Below the pieces are notes generated by a model that made no database searches, was not told the DNA's origin, and was given only the letters and a program-made list of their open reading frames with translations. From JAFLTL01 sp964389525 (lineage in GTDB: Bacteria > Bacteroidota > Bacteroidia > Bacteroidales > Muribaculaceae), in contig CAYMEX010000015.1 in assembly GCA_964389525.1 (NCBI GenBank), positions 1-64,000 of the forward strand: a DNA stretch of 64,000 nt, read 5' to 3'. Of this stretch, positions 44,601-54,300 are shown one piece after another. The translations under genes and the position numbers were made by a program. How positions within the stretch are numbered: the stretch's first letter is position 1; each line of letters starts with the position of its first letter.

Positions 44601-45087
44601 GGAGGTCAACCCCGACGAGTTTGTGACCGACTGCGTGATAGAGAGCGATATGGAGCTGTTGTTCCCGTTTGATTATGTGCCGCAGGAAAGCGAACGCATA
44701 TCTCTTTATCAGGAACTTGACAATATCGAGAAAGAGACCGACCTGCTTGCGTTCAAGTCGCGTCTTGAAGACCGTTTCGGACATATACCCGATGTCGCCG
44801 CCGAGCTTATACGCATACCGCGTCTGCGACGCATAGCGCGTACTCTCGGCATAGAGAAGGTGGTGCTGAAACAGGGCTCTATGTTCATCTATTTCGTCGA
44901 CGAGAGCAATAAAGCCTATTACCAGTCGCCGATGTTCGGCCGCCTTATCCATTATCTCCAGGATAATTCGCGACGTGTGAGGATCAGGGAAAAGAACGGC
45001 AAACGCAGTTTTGCTATCGCCGATGTCGGGCGTGTCGAGGAGGCGGTGGATATTCTGTCGTCAGTCCTCTCGCTCGACCCCCTTTAG
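41692..45087 (+). CDS. mfd: Transcription-repair coupling factor
   Basis: 1131 aa, full length. The N-terminal UvrB-like region (FTSLAGSAQSLVVAAVAQ, YVYEPGQFSVRGSILDIFSY) is followed by the RNA polymerase-interacting CarD-like domain (IEPGDFIVHIDHGVGVFGGL) and a RecG-type helicase with Walker A GDVGFGKTEIAIRAAF, DEEQ box VVDEEQKFGV, SATPIPRTL, and RGRVGRS. The C-terminal TRCF domain ends the protein. It displaces stalled RNA polymerase and recruits UvrA. The last 27 bases overlap the 3' end of the convergent comEC-like gene. Confidence 0.98.
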   Translation: MKEQPDSALTLYKVYELFVGKSRRQAIAKALETKKGRQPARACFTSLAGSAQSLVVAAVAQSCVDSPVLLIAESADAAGYFYHDITRVLGEDAVAMLPSAYKRDIRYGQIDAPSVILRTDALARWNARDGRLKVVITTPEAISELVVPAGRLDDSTLHIAMSKPLDLTQTEKWLRDNGFVQVDYVYEPGQFSVRGSILDIFSYSSEIPYRIDLFGDEIESMRTFNVETQLSESKIDSADIIASVGSDANGIPVTEFMEASTLVVSNDMMYVGSRIREVCASTMSENAVMSGEADEDATKRLADGEALCAALDRFPQLTLTGGQTPPYASETPTATLDFGCVPQGVYHKNFDMISEAFSQFMADGFTIYILTDSQAQIARLRDIFADRGDEIPFVAVDATLHEGFVDTAGKRCFFTDHQIFDRFHKYMLRSDRVRSGKLALSIKELQSIEPGDFIVHIDHGVGVFGGLLRTDVNGRTQEMIKLIYQNNDVIFVSIHSLHKLAKYRGKEGVPPKVNKLGSGAWNKIKEKTKSKLKDIARDLIKLYAARRDEKGFAFSPDGYLQHELEASFIYEDTPDQMTATADVKKDMESPRPMDRLICGDVGFGKTEIAIRAAFKAAADGKQTAVLVPTTVLAYQHYRTFSQRLKDLPVRVDYLSRARTAKQVKLILEDLAAGKIDIIVGTHKLIGKSVKFKDLGLLVVDEEQKFGVAVKEKLKQIKVNVDTLTMSATPIPRTLQFSLMGARDLSAITTPPPNRYPILTSVSPLTDDLVAEAVGFELSRNGQVFFISNRIEGLYDLQNMVNRLVPGARTLVAHGQMPPDKLEEAILAFANHDYDVLLSTTIVESGIDMPNVNTIIINNAQNFGLSELHQLRGRVGRSARKAFCYLTVPPGKPIPAIARRRLQAIESFSDLGSGIHIAMQDLDIRGAGNLLGAEQSGFIADLGYETYQKILKEAVTELRTQEFADVLPDKSEVNPDEFVTDCVIESDMELLFPFDYVPQESERISLYQELDNIEKETDLLAFKSRLEDRFGHIPDVAAELIRIPRLRRIARTLGIEKVVLKQGSMFIYFVDESNKAYYQSPMFGRLIHYLQDNSRRVRIREKNGKRSFAIADVGRVEEAVDILSSVLSLDPL

Positions 45088-47136
45088 ATCGATTTTGAAA
45101 ACGCCCTTGTGGTCGCGGAGCGATATGTACGGCATGCCTGCCTGCTGAAGCTCTGCGACGAGGCGGTCGTGGACCGACGGATATATCTCGCATGCAAGCA
45201 GCAGAGTGTCGGGGTTGTAGTGCCGGCGCAGCTCGCCGGCGCTCATGTGCTGGCTGCTGCGTGTGACGAGCGTGTAGCGCGAGCGGGAGAGTGGTGCGAA
45301 GTCGAGTGTGTCTGACGCCGCTCCGGCTATTGCGAAGATCATGTCGTGGCCGGGCGAGAGTATCTGCCGCCGGCGCGCACGGCGGTCTATGTCATTGACA
45401 AGAAGCTCGGGAGTGTCGGTCTTACGGTGTGAAAGAAACTGCTCATGTGTTGACGTGAAGCGGCTTAACGTCTCGTCGGTCGATTCGCGCCACGCTGTAG
45501 TTGTGAAGCGCACATTGCTGTCATCATATATCACGACGTCGGTCCACGAATTGTCGCGTGTTATGTACAACTGGTTATGACGCACGGCGTCGACGGTCGG
45601 CAACAGTGCTATTGCGCCTGTGGCTATGAAAAGGCTTGCTGAGAGTGCGAAAAGATGGAGGCCGCGGCTTCTCAGTGCTTCGGCCAACGCATACAGTCCC
45701 AGAAAATAGGCGGGTATGCACCACGGGTTGATATACATGTCGCGTATGGCCGATCCGGGATGCGACGCCGCGGCCGACGCGATCCATGTTATGCCGGAGT
45801 AGACGGCATCGAGCAGCGTTGTCAGTCCGGGCACATGCACCCCGAGCATCTCGCTGAAGATGAGGATTGCTCCTCCGGCTATCTCCACCGGCAGAAAGAT
45901 GACCATGGGCAGATTGACCGGCAGGAACCATAGCGGGGTGTAGTGGAAATAATGGCATGCTATGATCCATGTACCCGCCACAGCCGCTACTGTTACTGTG
46001 GCCGCCCCGACGGTGTTGTATAGCCATCTGCGGCGGCGCGACACAGGGTTAAGTGCATCTGATAGAAGCAATATCGAGGCCACGGCCATGAAACTCATCT
46101 GCATGCCGGGCGAGAATATTTCCGACGGTTTCAGGCACAGGATAACTATGGCCGCAAAGCATAGCGAGTTAAGGGCGTTGTGGGTGCGGTCGGCAAGCGT
46201 GGCGAGGATCACGACCGACGCCATGATGACAGAGCGGAGCACTGATGCCGAAAGCCCGGTGAGAAAGGCGTAACCGAAAAGAAGCACAACCGACAGCGTC
46301 ATTGCCGTCTTGCGGTATCCAAGCAGATAGAGCGGAAAAAGGGCGATGTAGACGAGCAGCGCTATTATGGCCACATGAGTGCCGCTAAGGGCAACGATGT
46401 GCGACAGTCCGGCCAGCTTGAAATCATCGCGCAGCTCCCGGTCGAGGCGGCTGTCGTCGCCGAGAAGTATGGCTTCGAGAAACGACGCGCAGTCGGGGGA
46501 GACGCCGCTGTGATACAGGCGGTCTGAAATGCTGTGCCGCATATTGTCAAGCCTGATGCGCCATGACGAGTCACTGCCGGTGGCATATGCTTGATCCGGG
46601 AAAACTACTCCCGTCGCCGAGATTTCTTTGTAACGGTAATAGCCGGTAAGGTCTGGATCGTCGGGAAGCATCGGATCGTGCAGGGGAGTGGAAAGGCGCG
46701 ATGTGAATCTGACGCGTCGGCCCGGCGAGATCCACAGATGCGAGTCGAAGAAATAGACAGCGGCCCGAAGTGTGCCGATACTGTGCATCTTTCCATTGTT
46801 ATCGGCAACCGAGTCGATGGCGACTATCGTGGCGGTCGTGCGCTCCTTGTCGGTGCGCTCAACGATTATGCCTGAATATGTCGCGTCGGTGTTTTCAAGC
46901 GATGGATCAAGAGCATTGCGGCCGGTTGCCACCGAGAGAGTGGCACCGGCCGAGAGTATTAACGACAGAAGTGACAGATGATAGCGTCGGAGAATAGCGA
47001 GGATGACGAATGCTACCGACGGTACAGCGATACACAGCACCGGGAAACCTGAGACACTTCCGGCAATGATGCCGGCGGCGAGTGCCGCCAGCGGCTGAAA
47101 CAGCGGAACGTTGTGCCGTGGTGACGTTTCGGGCAT
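45061..47136 (-). CDS. ComEC/Rec2 family membrane channel protein
   Basis: 691 aa from the ATG at 47136, which clears the upstream stop at 47162; a longer frame overlaps it. A membrane N-terminus (LAALAAGIIAGSVSGF), an OB-like domain (TYSGIIVERTDKERTTATIVAIDSV, PGRRVRFTSRL) and the ComEC competence core (FLEAILLGDDSRLDRELRDDFKLAGLSHIVALSGTHVAIIALLV, FLTGLSASVLRSVIMAS) are clear. ComEC forms the inner membrane DNA channel. The C-terminal metallo-beta-lactamase nuclease (HxHxDH) is absent: the tail has no such motif. The gene therefore encodes a shortened form, common in Bacteroidales from memory. Confidence 0.9.
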   Translation of the reverse strand: MPETSPRHNVPLFQPLAALAAGIIAGSVSGFPVLCIAVPSVAFVILAILRRYHLSLLSLILSAGATLSVATGRNALDPSLENTDATYSGIIVERTDKERTTATIVAIDSVADNNGKMHSIGTLRAAVYFFDSHLWISPGRRVRFTSRLSTPLHDPMLPDDPDLTGYYRYKEISATGVVFPDQAYATGSDSSWRIRLDNMRHSISDRLYHSGVSPDCASFLEAILLGDDSRLDRELRDDFKLAGLSHIVALSGTHVAIIALLVYIALFPLYLLGYRKTAMTLSVVLLFGYAFLTGLSASVLRSVIMASVVILATLADRTHNALNSLCFAAIVILCLKPSEIFSPGMQMSFMAVASILLLSDALNPVSRRRRWLYNTVGAATVTVAAVAGTWIIACHYFHYTPLWFLPVNLPMVIFLPVEIAGGAILIFSEMLGVHVPGLTTLLDAVYSGITWIASAAASHPGSAIRDMYINPWCIPAYFLGLYALAEALRSRGLHLFALSASLFIATGAIALLPTVDAVRHNQLYITRDNSWTDVVIYDDSNVRFTTTAWRESTDETLSRFTSTHEQFLSHRKTDTPELLVNDIDRRARRRQILSPGHDMIFAIAGAASDTLDFAPLSRSRYTLVTRSSQHMSAGELRRHYNPDTLLLACEIYPSVHDRLVAELQQAGMPYISLRDHKGVFKIDLKGVERED

Positions 47137-47161
47137 GTGTCGGTCTTGCGTAAGCCGCAGG

Positions 47162-48142
47162 CTACATGGTGGCCATGACGACAAAGAAACTTGATACGCC
47201 TATGATGACCCAGAGTGCGACCGCGAGAACGAGAGGCTTAACGCCGACTTTCTTTATAGCCGCTACCGACAGTCCGGCACCGATGAAGAACAGTGTCAGC
47301 ACGAGACCTTTATGGGCGATGTAGACAAGCGTCGATGTAAGCCAGTGAGGCAGATCGACGTATGTGTTGACAAGCATAGCCCCGATAAACATGAAGATAA
47401 ACCAGGGTATGGAAATTTTTGCCGTCTTGTCGCGGAAAAGCATCATCGTGATCAGTGCGAGCGGTATGATCCAGAGGGCGCGCGTCAGTTTGACGAGAGT
47501 CGCTATCTTCAGCGCTTCCTGGCCGTAGGCGGCTCCGGCGCCGACAACCGACGAGGTGTCGTGTATCGCTATGGCAGCCCATGTGCCGAACTGCTCCTGC
47601 GTCATGCCGAAGATATGTCCCATCGGCGGGAAGATGAAAAGCGCTATGGCATTGAGCATGAATATGACGCCGAGCGACACGGCCATCTCATGGTCAGAGG
47701 CTTTCACGACAGGACCTACGGCCGCTATGGCGCTTCCGCCGCATATCGCGGTGCCCGACGAGATCAGATACGCGGTCTTTCGGTTGATATGCATCCAGTA
47801 GCCGATCATCACGCCGAATGTCATCACAGCGAAAACCGAAATGATGGTGAACATCATGCCTTCGGCTCCCGATTTCAACGACTCATTGACATTCATGCCG
47901 AACCCGAGGCCGACAACAGATGCCTGAAGCAGATACTTTGAGGCCTTTTTGTTGAACTTCGGGTATGGCATCGGAAAGACAAGGGCGAAAATCAATCCGG
48001 TAAAAAGAGCGATCGCGGGTGAAAAAATATGCGGCAGCCCGAGAAGATCGGTCGGAATACAGATCAGTATAGCGATTGCAGCATAAACGAGTTTCGCATA
48101 GTCCGCTTTCCCGTAGTATCTGAGGGTCAGTTGCTTTTCCAT
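47162..48142 (-). CDS. YeiH-family putative sulfate exporter (UPF0324)
   Basis: 326 aa from the ATG at 48142 (MEKQLTLRYY); an ATG three codons earlier (48151) is also possible. It has about ten membrane segments with the family's GTAICGGSAIAAVGPVVKA and AAIAIHDTSSVVGAGAAYG sequences in the PSE/YeiH family. The homologs are annotated as sulfate exporters on limited evidence. Its 5' end overlaps the 3' end of aroE (stop at 48127), which indicates co-transcription with aroE. Probably inner membrane. Confidence 0.88.
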   Translation of the reverse strand: MEKQLTLRYYGKADYAKLVYAAIAILICIPTDLLGLPHIFSPAIALFTGLIFALVFPMPYPKFNKKASKYLLQASVVGLGFGMNVNESLKSGAEGMMFTIISVFAVMTFGVMIGYWMHINRKTAYLISSGTAICGGSAIAAVGPVVKASDHEMAVSLGVIFMLNAIALFIFPPMGHIFGMTQEQFGTWAAIAIHDTSSVVGAGAAYGQEALKIATLVKLTRALWIIPLALITMMLFRDKTAKISIPWFIFMFIGAMLVNTYVDLPHWLTSTLVYIAHKGLVLTLFFIGAGLSVAAIKKVGVKPLVLAVALWVIIGVSSFFVVMATM

Positions 48143-48888
48143 ATGTTCCATGATTCAAATGCCTGCAGAAGCAGCATTTCAAGACCATTTTTGGTGGTGG
48201 CGCCCTGTTGTGCGCCGCGTTTCATAAATGTGGTGATATCAGGGTTGTATATCAGGTCGTAGAGTATATGCCCCGGGGTGATGTACTCATAGGGTATCGG
48301 AGGGCACTCTTCGGAATGCGGGTACATGCCTACCGGGGTGGTGTTGACGATGATATCGTGGCTTTTCATTACCTCTTCGGTCAGCATGTCGTATGTGTAG
48401 CTGACGCCCGGTTTCATTGTGCGTGAAACCATAGACACGCCGACTCCGATAGACTGCAGTGCAACTTTGACCGCTTTCGACGCGCCGCCCGTGCCAAGCA
48501 CAAGCGCGGAGTGCGGCCCATCTTTCAGAAGCGGGACAAGGGAATCGCGGAAACCTATATAGTCGCTGTTAAATCCTTTCAGCTTTATGTCGCCGTCGGG
48601 AAGATGCTTGACCTTCACAACGTTCACCGCGCCGATTTCTTTGGCTTTCGCGTCAATTGCGTCGAGATAGGGTATAATCTGTTCCTTGTATGGAAGCGTG
48701 ACGTTGAAACCTTGCAGACGTGGATGCTCGGCGAGCATTTCCATCAGTTCGCCGATGTCAGAAAGCTGGAAATTGATATATGTTGCGTCAATCTTCTCTG
48801 AGTTGAACTTCTCATTGAAAAAACGCTGCGAAAAGGAATGAGTGAGCGGATATCCGATCAGTCCGTACTCTTCAGTCGTAGAGCTCAT
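48127..48888 (-). CDS. aroE: Shikimate dehydrogenase
   Basis: 253 aa from the ATG at 48888 (MSSTTEEYGLIGYPLTHSFSQRFFNEKF); the frame extends upstream to 48975 but passes through its own -7 box (48973-48980). The SxS substrate pocket, catalytic Lys in NVTLPYKEQIIPYLD, Asp in FNSDYIGF, NADP loop LVLGTGGASKAVKVAL and NTTPVGMYP are all present. It reduces 3-dehydroshikimate to shikimate in aromatic amino acid synthesis. It is the first gene of an aroE-yeiH-like-comEC-like unit. Confidence 0.96.
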   Translation of the reverse strand: MSSTTEEYGLIGYPLTHSFSQRFFNEKFNSEKIDATYINFQLSDIGELMEMLAEHPRLQGFNVTLPYKEQIIPYLDAIDAKAKEIGAVNVVKVKHLPDGDIKLKGFNSDYIGFRDSLVPLLKDGPHSALVLGTGGASKAVKVALQSIGVGVSMVSRTMKPGVSYTYDMLTEEVMKSHDIIVNTTPVGMYPHSEECPPIPYEYITPGHILYDLIYNPDITTFMKRGAQQGATTKNGLEMLLLQAFESWNIWKSN

Positions 48889-48972
48889 TCGGTGTGACTT
48901 GTTGGTTTTAGAATAGAAGACGGGAGAAGCCTTGTATGTTCCACTCCCTGATTGTGATATTGATTTGGGGGT

Positions 48973-48980
48973 CAAAAATA
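48973..48980 (-). promoter_or_regulatory. Candidate -7 box of aroE
   Basis: Minus-strand TATTTTTG, about 85 bases before the chosen ATG, excludes the longer annotation starting at 48975. Confidence 0.55.
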
Positions 48981-49001
48981 GAAAATGTAAATGGAATTAT
49001 T

Positions 49002-49009
49002 TATTTTTG
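49002..49009 (+). promoter_or_regulatory. Candidate -7 box of radC
   Basis: TATTTTTG, 50 bases before the ATG at 49060, lies back-to-back with the aroE box and supports the shorter radC start. Confidence 0.6.
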
Positions 49010-49059
49010 TGATTAAAAACATTACAAAAAAACATAGATCAGTTAATCCCCGGCACTAC

Positions 49060-49767
49060 ATGGAAAACTCTAAGACATATGTTCGTGTGACTGATCTTGC
49101 CGATTCTGACCGGCCGAGAGAAAAGGCTCTTGAAAAGGGTATCGGTGTGCTCACCGATACCGAGCTTCTGGCCATAATACTCGGAAGTGGAATGCCGGGT
49201 AAATCGGTACTGTCGCTCAGCCGGGAAATATTGAGTGACAATAACAACAGCCTTGCCCGTGTAAGCCGTATGACTACCCGCGAGCTCACATCCAAGTATC
49301 AGGGCATCGGGCCCGCGAAGGCTATCTCGCTTATGGCGGCCATTGAATTTGGGTCGAGGTGCATGCAGTCGCTTTCGGCTGCCGACCGGATACCGGCTAT
49401 GACGTCGAGCGAGGCGGTCTACAACCACATGAGGCCGAAACTCGAGCGTCTTGTGCATGAGGAATTCTGGGCTTTGCTTCTAAATCGGTCAAACCGCATA
49501 ATATCGGCCGAGAAGATCTCGCAGGGCGGTGTGTCGGCAACGGTTGTCGACGTCAGGATACTGTTGAAAAAGGCTCTTGACTGCATGGCGTCGGGGATCA
49601 TCTTATGCCATAATCATCCGTCGGGAGCATTGCGCCCGAGCATGCAGGACGACTCGCTTACGCGTAAGATCGCCGAGGCGGCGCGTCTGTTTGATATAGC
49701 GGTGATGGATCATGTCATTGTAGGCCAGTCAGGCTATTACTCTTATCGCGATGAAGGAAAGCTCTGA
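49060..49767 (+). CDS. radC: RadC family JAB-domain protein
   Basis: 235 aa from the ATG at 49060; the frame opens at 48991 but the first 23 residues overlap the promoter. An N-terminal helix-hairpin-helix-like part (REKALEKGIGVLTDTELLAIILGSG, YQGIGPAKAISLMAAIEFG) precedes the MPN/JAB metal-binding domain with LLNRSNRIISAEKISQGG and ILCHNHPSGALRPSMQDD (His-x-His and Asp). The original DNA repair role of RadC is doubtful; the biochemical activity is unknown. Its end overlaps the ABC ATPase gene by 17 bp. Confidence 0.95.
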   Translation: MENSKTYVRVTDLADSDRPREKALEKGIGVLTDTELLAIILGSGMPGKSVLSLSREILSDNNNSLARVSRMTTRELTSKYQGIGPAKAISLMAAIEFGSRCMQSLSAADRIPAMTSSEAVYNHMRPKLERLVHEEFWALLLNRSNRIISAEKISQGGVSATVVDVRILLKKALDCMASGIILCHNHPSGALRPSMQDDSLTRKIAEAARLFDIAVMDHVIVGQSGYYSYRDEGKL

Positions 49768-50554
49768 ACGATTGCAGGGACACTCTGTCGCGCTTGACGG
49801 CCTCACGATCGGATATCGTACACGTGAGGGCGTTAGGGTGGTCGCCGCCGACCTGAATGAGACGATACCGCAGGGAGCGGTGACGTGTCTGCTCGGGCCA
49901 AACGGTGCCGGAAAATCGACGTTGCTGCGTACGATCGCCAACCTGCAGCCGCCGGTGTCGGGGTGCGTCAGGATAGACGGTAAGCCCGCCGACAGGATCG
50001 GTCTGCATGATTTGTCGCGTCTTATCGGCATTGTGCTTACAGGCCGTGGAAACACTACGGCGATGAAAACCGAAGAGCTTGTCGGTCTTGGCCGTACACC
50101 ATACACCAATTACTGGGGGCATCTGACCGAAGAAGACCGGAGAATTGTTGACGAGGCAATGACGGAAGTCGGGGCCGACGGGCTGCGGGGTCGATTGGTC
50201 GCGTCGCTCTCCGATGGCGAGATGCAGAAAGTGATGATAGCCAAGACACTTGCCCAACAGACGCCGGTGATAATGCTCGACGAGCCTACGGCTTTTCTTG
50301 ATTTTCCCGGCAAGGTCGAGCTGATGAGACTGTTGCGGCGGCTGGCCGAGAATGACGGCAAAACGATATTCCTGTCGACACACGATCTCGATATCGCGTT
50401 GGCGACAACCGATTATGTCTGGCTTCTTGATCGCGATGGCTCTCTTGAGACCGGCGATGTCGAGGCCATCGGGCGGACTGGAAGTCTTGACCGTCTTTTC
50501 GTCTGCCGCGGATTACGCTATAACCCCTCTATGAGGCATTTTGAAATCAACTAA
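49751..50554 (+). CDS. ABC transporter ATP-binding protein (FecE/BtuD-like, no partner nearby)
   Basis: 267 aa. Walker A GPNGAGKST, Q-loop region, signature LSDGEMQKV (a variant of LSGGQ), Walker B VIMLDEPTAFLD and the switch His in STHDLDIAL are all intact. The sequence resembles iron-siderophore/cobalamin importer ATPases. No permease or binding protein is present in the window, so the partner must be elsewhere or the ATPase is shared. Its start lies inside radC (17 bp overlap), which suggests translational coupling with radC rather than with a transporter. Confidence 0.92.
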   Translation: MKESSERLQGHSVALDGLTIGYRTREGVRVVAADLNETIPQGAVTCLLGPNGAGKSTLLRTIANLQPPVSGCVRIDGKPADRIGLHDLSRLIGIVLTGRGNTTAMKTEELVGLGRTPYTNYWGHLTEEDRRIVDEAMTEVGADGLRGRLVASLSDGEMQKVMIAKTLAQQTPVIMLDEPTAFLDFPGKVELMRLLRRLAENDGKTIFLSTHDLDIALATTDYVWLLDRDGSLETGDVEAIGRTGSLDRLFVCRGLRYNPSMRHFEIN

Positions 50555-50576
50555 AAAATAATTAAATACATAAGCC

Positions 50577-51353
50577 ATGAATCTTATTATCACAGAGAAT
50601 TACAAAGATCTTTCGGCTCGTGCGGCTCAGATCGTAGCTGACGCGATCAACTCGTTCGTACCGTCGGAAGGGCATCCTAATTTTGTACTTGGTCTGCCTA
50701 CCGGAAGTACTCCGCTCGGCATGTATGCCGCCCTTATCGAGATGAACCGCGAGGGTAAAGTGAGCTTCAAAGACGTAGTCACATTCAACATGGATGAGTA
50801 CTGCGGTCTCGCCGAGGATCACCCTGAGAGCTATCACTCGTTCATGCACAGCAATTTCTTTGACCACATCGACATTAACAAGGCAAACGTGCATATCCTC
50901 AACGGCAATGCTCCTGACCCCGTAGCCGAGTGCGCTGCTTACGAGCAGGCTATTGTCGCAGCCGGAGGCATTGATCTGTTTGTCGGCGGTGTCGGTGTCG
51001 ACGGCCATCTTGCATTCAACGAGCCGGGATCATCGCTGCGTTCGCGCACACGTTGCGTCGAGCTCACACAGGACACCATCATCGCCAACGCCCGCTTCTT
51101 TGGCGGAGATCTTAATCTTGTGCCTAAAAAGGCAGTCACTGTCGGAGTCGGCACGGTCATGGACGCCCGCACAGTCATGGTTCTTGTGAATGGACATGGC
51201 AAGGCTCGTGCTCTTCAGCAGTGCGTAGAGGGCGGTGTCAGCCAGATGTGGCCTGTGACAGCCGTACAGCTTCATCCCGACGCGATTGTCATAGCCGATG
51301 ATCCTGCATGCTACGAGCTTAAAGTAGGCACTTATAGATATTTCCGCAAATAA
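50577..51353 (+). CDS. nagB: Glucosamine-6-phosphate deaminase
   Basis: 258 aa. GLPTGSTPLGMY phosphate loop, catalytic Asp in FNMDEYCGL, HSFMHSNFFDHI, and GVGVDGHLAFNEPGSS with the catalytic His and Glu are present. It converts glucosamine-6-phosphate to fructose-6-phosphate and ammonia, the last step of amino sugar catabolism. It follows the ABC ATPase by 22 bp and could be co-transcribed. A GH2 gene lies 39 bp downstream. Confidence 0.96.
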   Translation: MNLIITENYKDLSARAAQIVADAINSFVPSEGHPNFVLGLPTGSTPLGMYAALIEMNREGKVSFKDVVTFNMDEYCGLAEDHPESYHSFMHSNFFDHIDINKANVHILNGNAPDPVAECAAYEQAIVAAGGIDLFVGGVGVDGHLAFNEPGSSLRSRTRCVELTQDTIIANARFFGGDLNLVPKKAVTVGVGTVMDARTVMVLVNGHGKARALQQCVEGGVSQMWPVTAVQLHPDAIVIADDPACYELKVGTYRYFRK

Positions 51354-51392
51354 TCACTGCTGCGGGCAGTACATACTTGAAAAACTGATTTA

Positions 51393-54300
51393 ATGGTAAA
51401 GGTATTTCCAATTCTGGCGGTTGCCATGCTTCCGGCGTTTGTCGGCTGTACGGGTCGACATGAAGAAAGACTGACACGCGGCATCGGTGTTTATCCCGGA
51501 GATCCGTCACAGTCCTTCGCGCCCGAACTTGTGGTTGACGATGAGTATCGCAACCTTGCGCTTAACCGCCGTACATTCCAGTCATCGGCCTATGACTTCA
51601 ATCTGACTTCGCAGCTTGTCACCGACGGCATCGTGACCGGGGTATTGCCTCCCTATCTGACGGTGTCGACCCCCGACGGGCCGCTGACAGCACGCGAGAG
51701 AGAGTGGTCGATCGATGGCGGTCCCTACAGTTTCAACGGACTTAAAGGTGATAACTCGTGGCTTGAGTATCACTGGAATGCAAAGGAAGTGGCTGCCGAT
51801 ACCATCGAGATAACAGGAGTCGCATATCATGGTGCCGCGTCAACGGGGCACTATGATATTGCGGTTCAGATACCCGACGGTGAAGAGTGGAAGACGTCGG
51901 GACGCACAGCGGGGAGCGGATGGGGAAAACGTGCGGCCAGGCGACGTCAGGAGCTTGACCCGAATAAACAGTCGGGCAATACGGCAATAGGTGAGCAGTT
52001 TACTGTGACTGTGCCGGTCGATTTCGGCAAGACCTCAGATATGCGCATCACTTTTGATGCACCCGGTGTTGAAAGCTGGGAGATACACGAGGTTGTGCTT
52101 CAGCGCGACGGTAAGCCCGACCGTGATATACTCCCTTCGTTTGACTTCGGGAGTGCCTGGATGAGCGATGGCGGAGGAGAGCAATGGATTTATGCTGATC
52201 TTGGCAACCGTGCCACGATCTCGCAGGTGATACTTGACTGGGTGGAGAAACCACAGAGGGGAAGAATCGAGCTATCGGATGACGCCGTATCCTGGACTCC
52301 GAAAGCCGATCTGCCGCAGACCGACGCATTGAGCGACACGATAGACGTGTCGGGTAAGGCGCGGTATGTGAAGGTGATGATGACAGAGCCAGGAGAGAGC
52401 GGACGTTATGTGCTGAGTGAAATGCAGGTGATGGGCACCGGAGGTGTCGTGCCTGTGGCTCACGATATAGCCGGGACTTCGTCGCACAACGGCAAAAGCG
52501 AGTATTCGCTCAATGGCGGTGCATGGAGGCTTGCACGCGAGTCGGAAGTTGCCGATAACGGTGAAACGATCTCCGGTCCGGGATATGATGTATCGTCGTG
52601 GCTTGTGGCTACAGTCCCCGCTACAGTGCTGTCGAGCTATATCAATGCCGGGGCGGTGGCCGATCCAAACTTCTCGGACAATGTGTTCAATATCTCGGAG
52701 TCGTTTTTCAATAGCGATTTCTGGTACAGAACCGAGTTCAATTACGACAAGACGGACAGCGACGGACGTGTGTTCCTGAATTTCGACGGCATCAACTGGA
52801 AAGCCAATGTCTTTCTTAATGGCGAAAGGGTAGACCGCATCGAGGGAGCGTTTGTGCGGTCGAAAACCGATGTGACCGACCTGCTCAGGCAGGGTGTCAA
52901 CGTGCTTGCGGTGGAAATCGAGAAGGTCGCGCATCCGGGAGCTGTCAAGGAGAAAAATATAGAGACAACCGACTTCAACGGAGGCATGCTCGGACTTGAC
53001 AATCCGACATTTCATGCCACGATCGGCTGGGACTGGATCACGACTGTCAGGGGCAGAGACACGGGCATATGGAACGATGTCTATCTGACGACGTCGGCCG
53101 ACGTCACGCTTCTTGACCCGGTTGTGACATCGACGCTTGAGTTCGGCACCGACACGCTTGCGTCGATGACTCCGTGTGTCATTGTGGCAAACCACTCGCA
53201 GAAAGAGGTAACGGGAACCTTGCACGGATGGATCGGCGACATACGCTTCGACCGACCGCTCACGCTCTCGCCCATGGAGGAGACTGAGATATGTTTCTCG
53301 CCCGACGAGTATGCGGTGCTTGACCGGCAGAAGATGAACCTGTGGTGGCCTGTCGGATATGGCGCCCCGTATCTCTATGATGCCGGATTTGAGTTTGAGG
53401 CAGACGGCGAAGTATCCGACCGCATCGACTACAAGGCCGGTATCAGGGAAATGACGTATGCCGATCCGATGACACGGCTCGCCATCTTTGTCAACGGCAA
53501 GCGTTTCATACCGCTCGGAGGCAACTGGGGATTCAGCGAGCACAACCTCAATTATCGCGGACGCGAGTATGATATAGCGGTGAAGTATCACAAGGATATG
53601 AACTTCAATATGATCCGCAACTGGGTGGGTCAGACCGGCGACGAGGAGTTCTATGAGGCATGCGACCGTCACGGCGTGATGGTGATGCAGGACTTCTGGC
53701 TTGCAAACCCTGTCGACGGGCCAAATCCCGGCGACGAGGCGATGTTCCTCGACAATGCCGAGGATTATGTAAAGCGCATACGCCGGCATCCGTCGATAGC
53801 GTTTTACTGCGGCCGCAACGAGGGAGATCCCACGCCTACACTTAATGCCGCGTTTGAGGGTATTGTCGCGACGTGGAATCCCGGACTGCTCTATATACCC
53901 AACTCGGCCGACTATGGTCTTACGGGGCATGGCCCGTATGGCGCGGAAGCCGACTCGACCTATTTCGCGATACAGACGGGTAAGTTCCACAGCGAGCGCG
54001 GTCTTCCCAATGTGATGACTCCCGAAGGGTTGAAACGTACATTCGGAGACGATATACCCTGGCCGCAGGACAATCTCTGGGGGCAGCACGACTACACACA
54101 GAAAGGTGCGCAACGTGGCGCATCGTTCAACCGTATTCTCGAGAGCAAGATCGGCATGCCCGATGATGCGGTGATGTTCGGCAAGATGGCACAATGGGAG
54201 AACTACGACGCCTACCGCGCCATGTTCGAGTCGTCGCAGACCGACCGCATGGGGCTTGTGATATGGATGAGCCACTCGTGCTGGCCGAGCCTCACATGGG

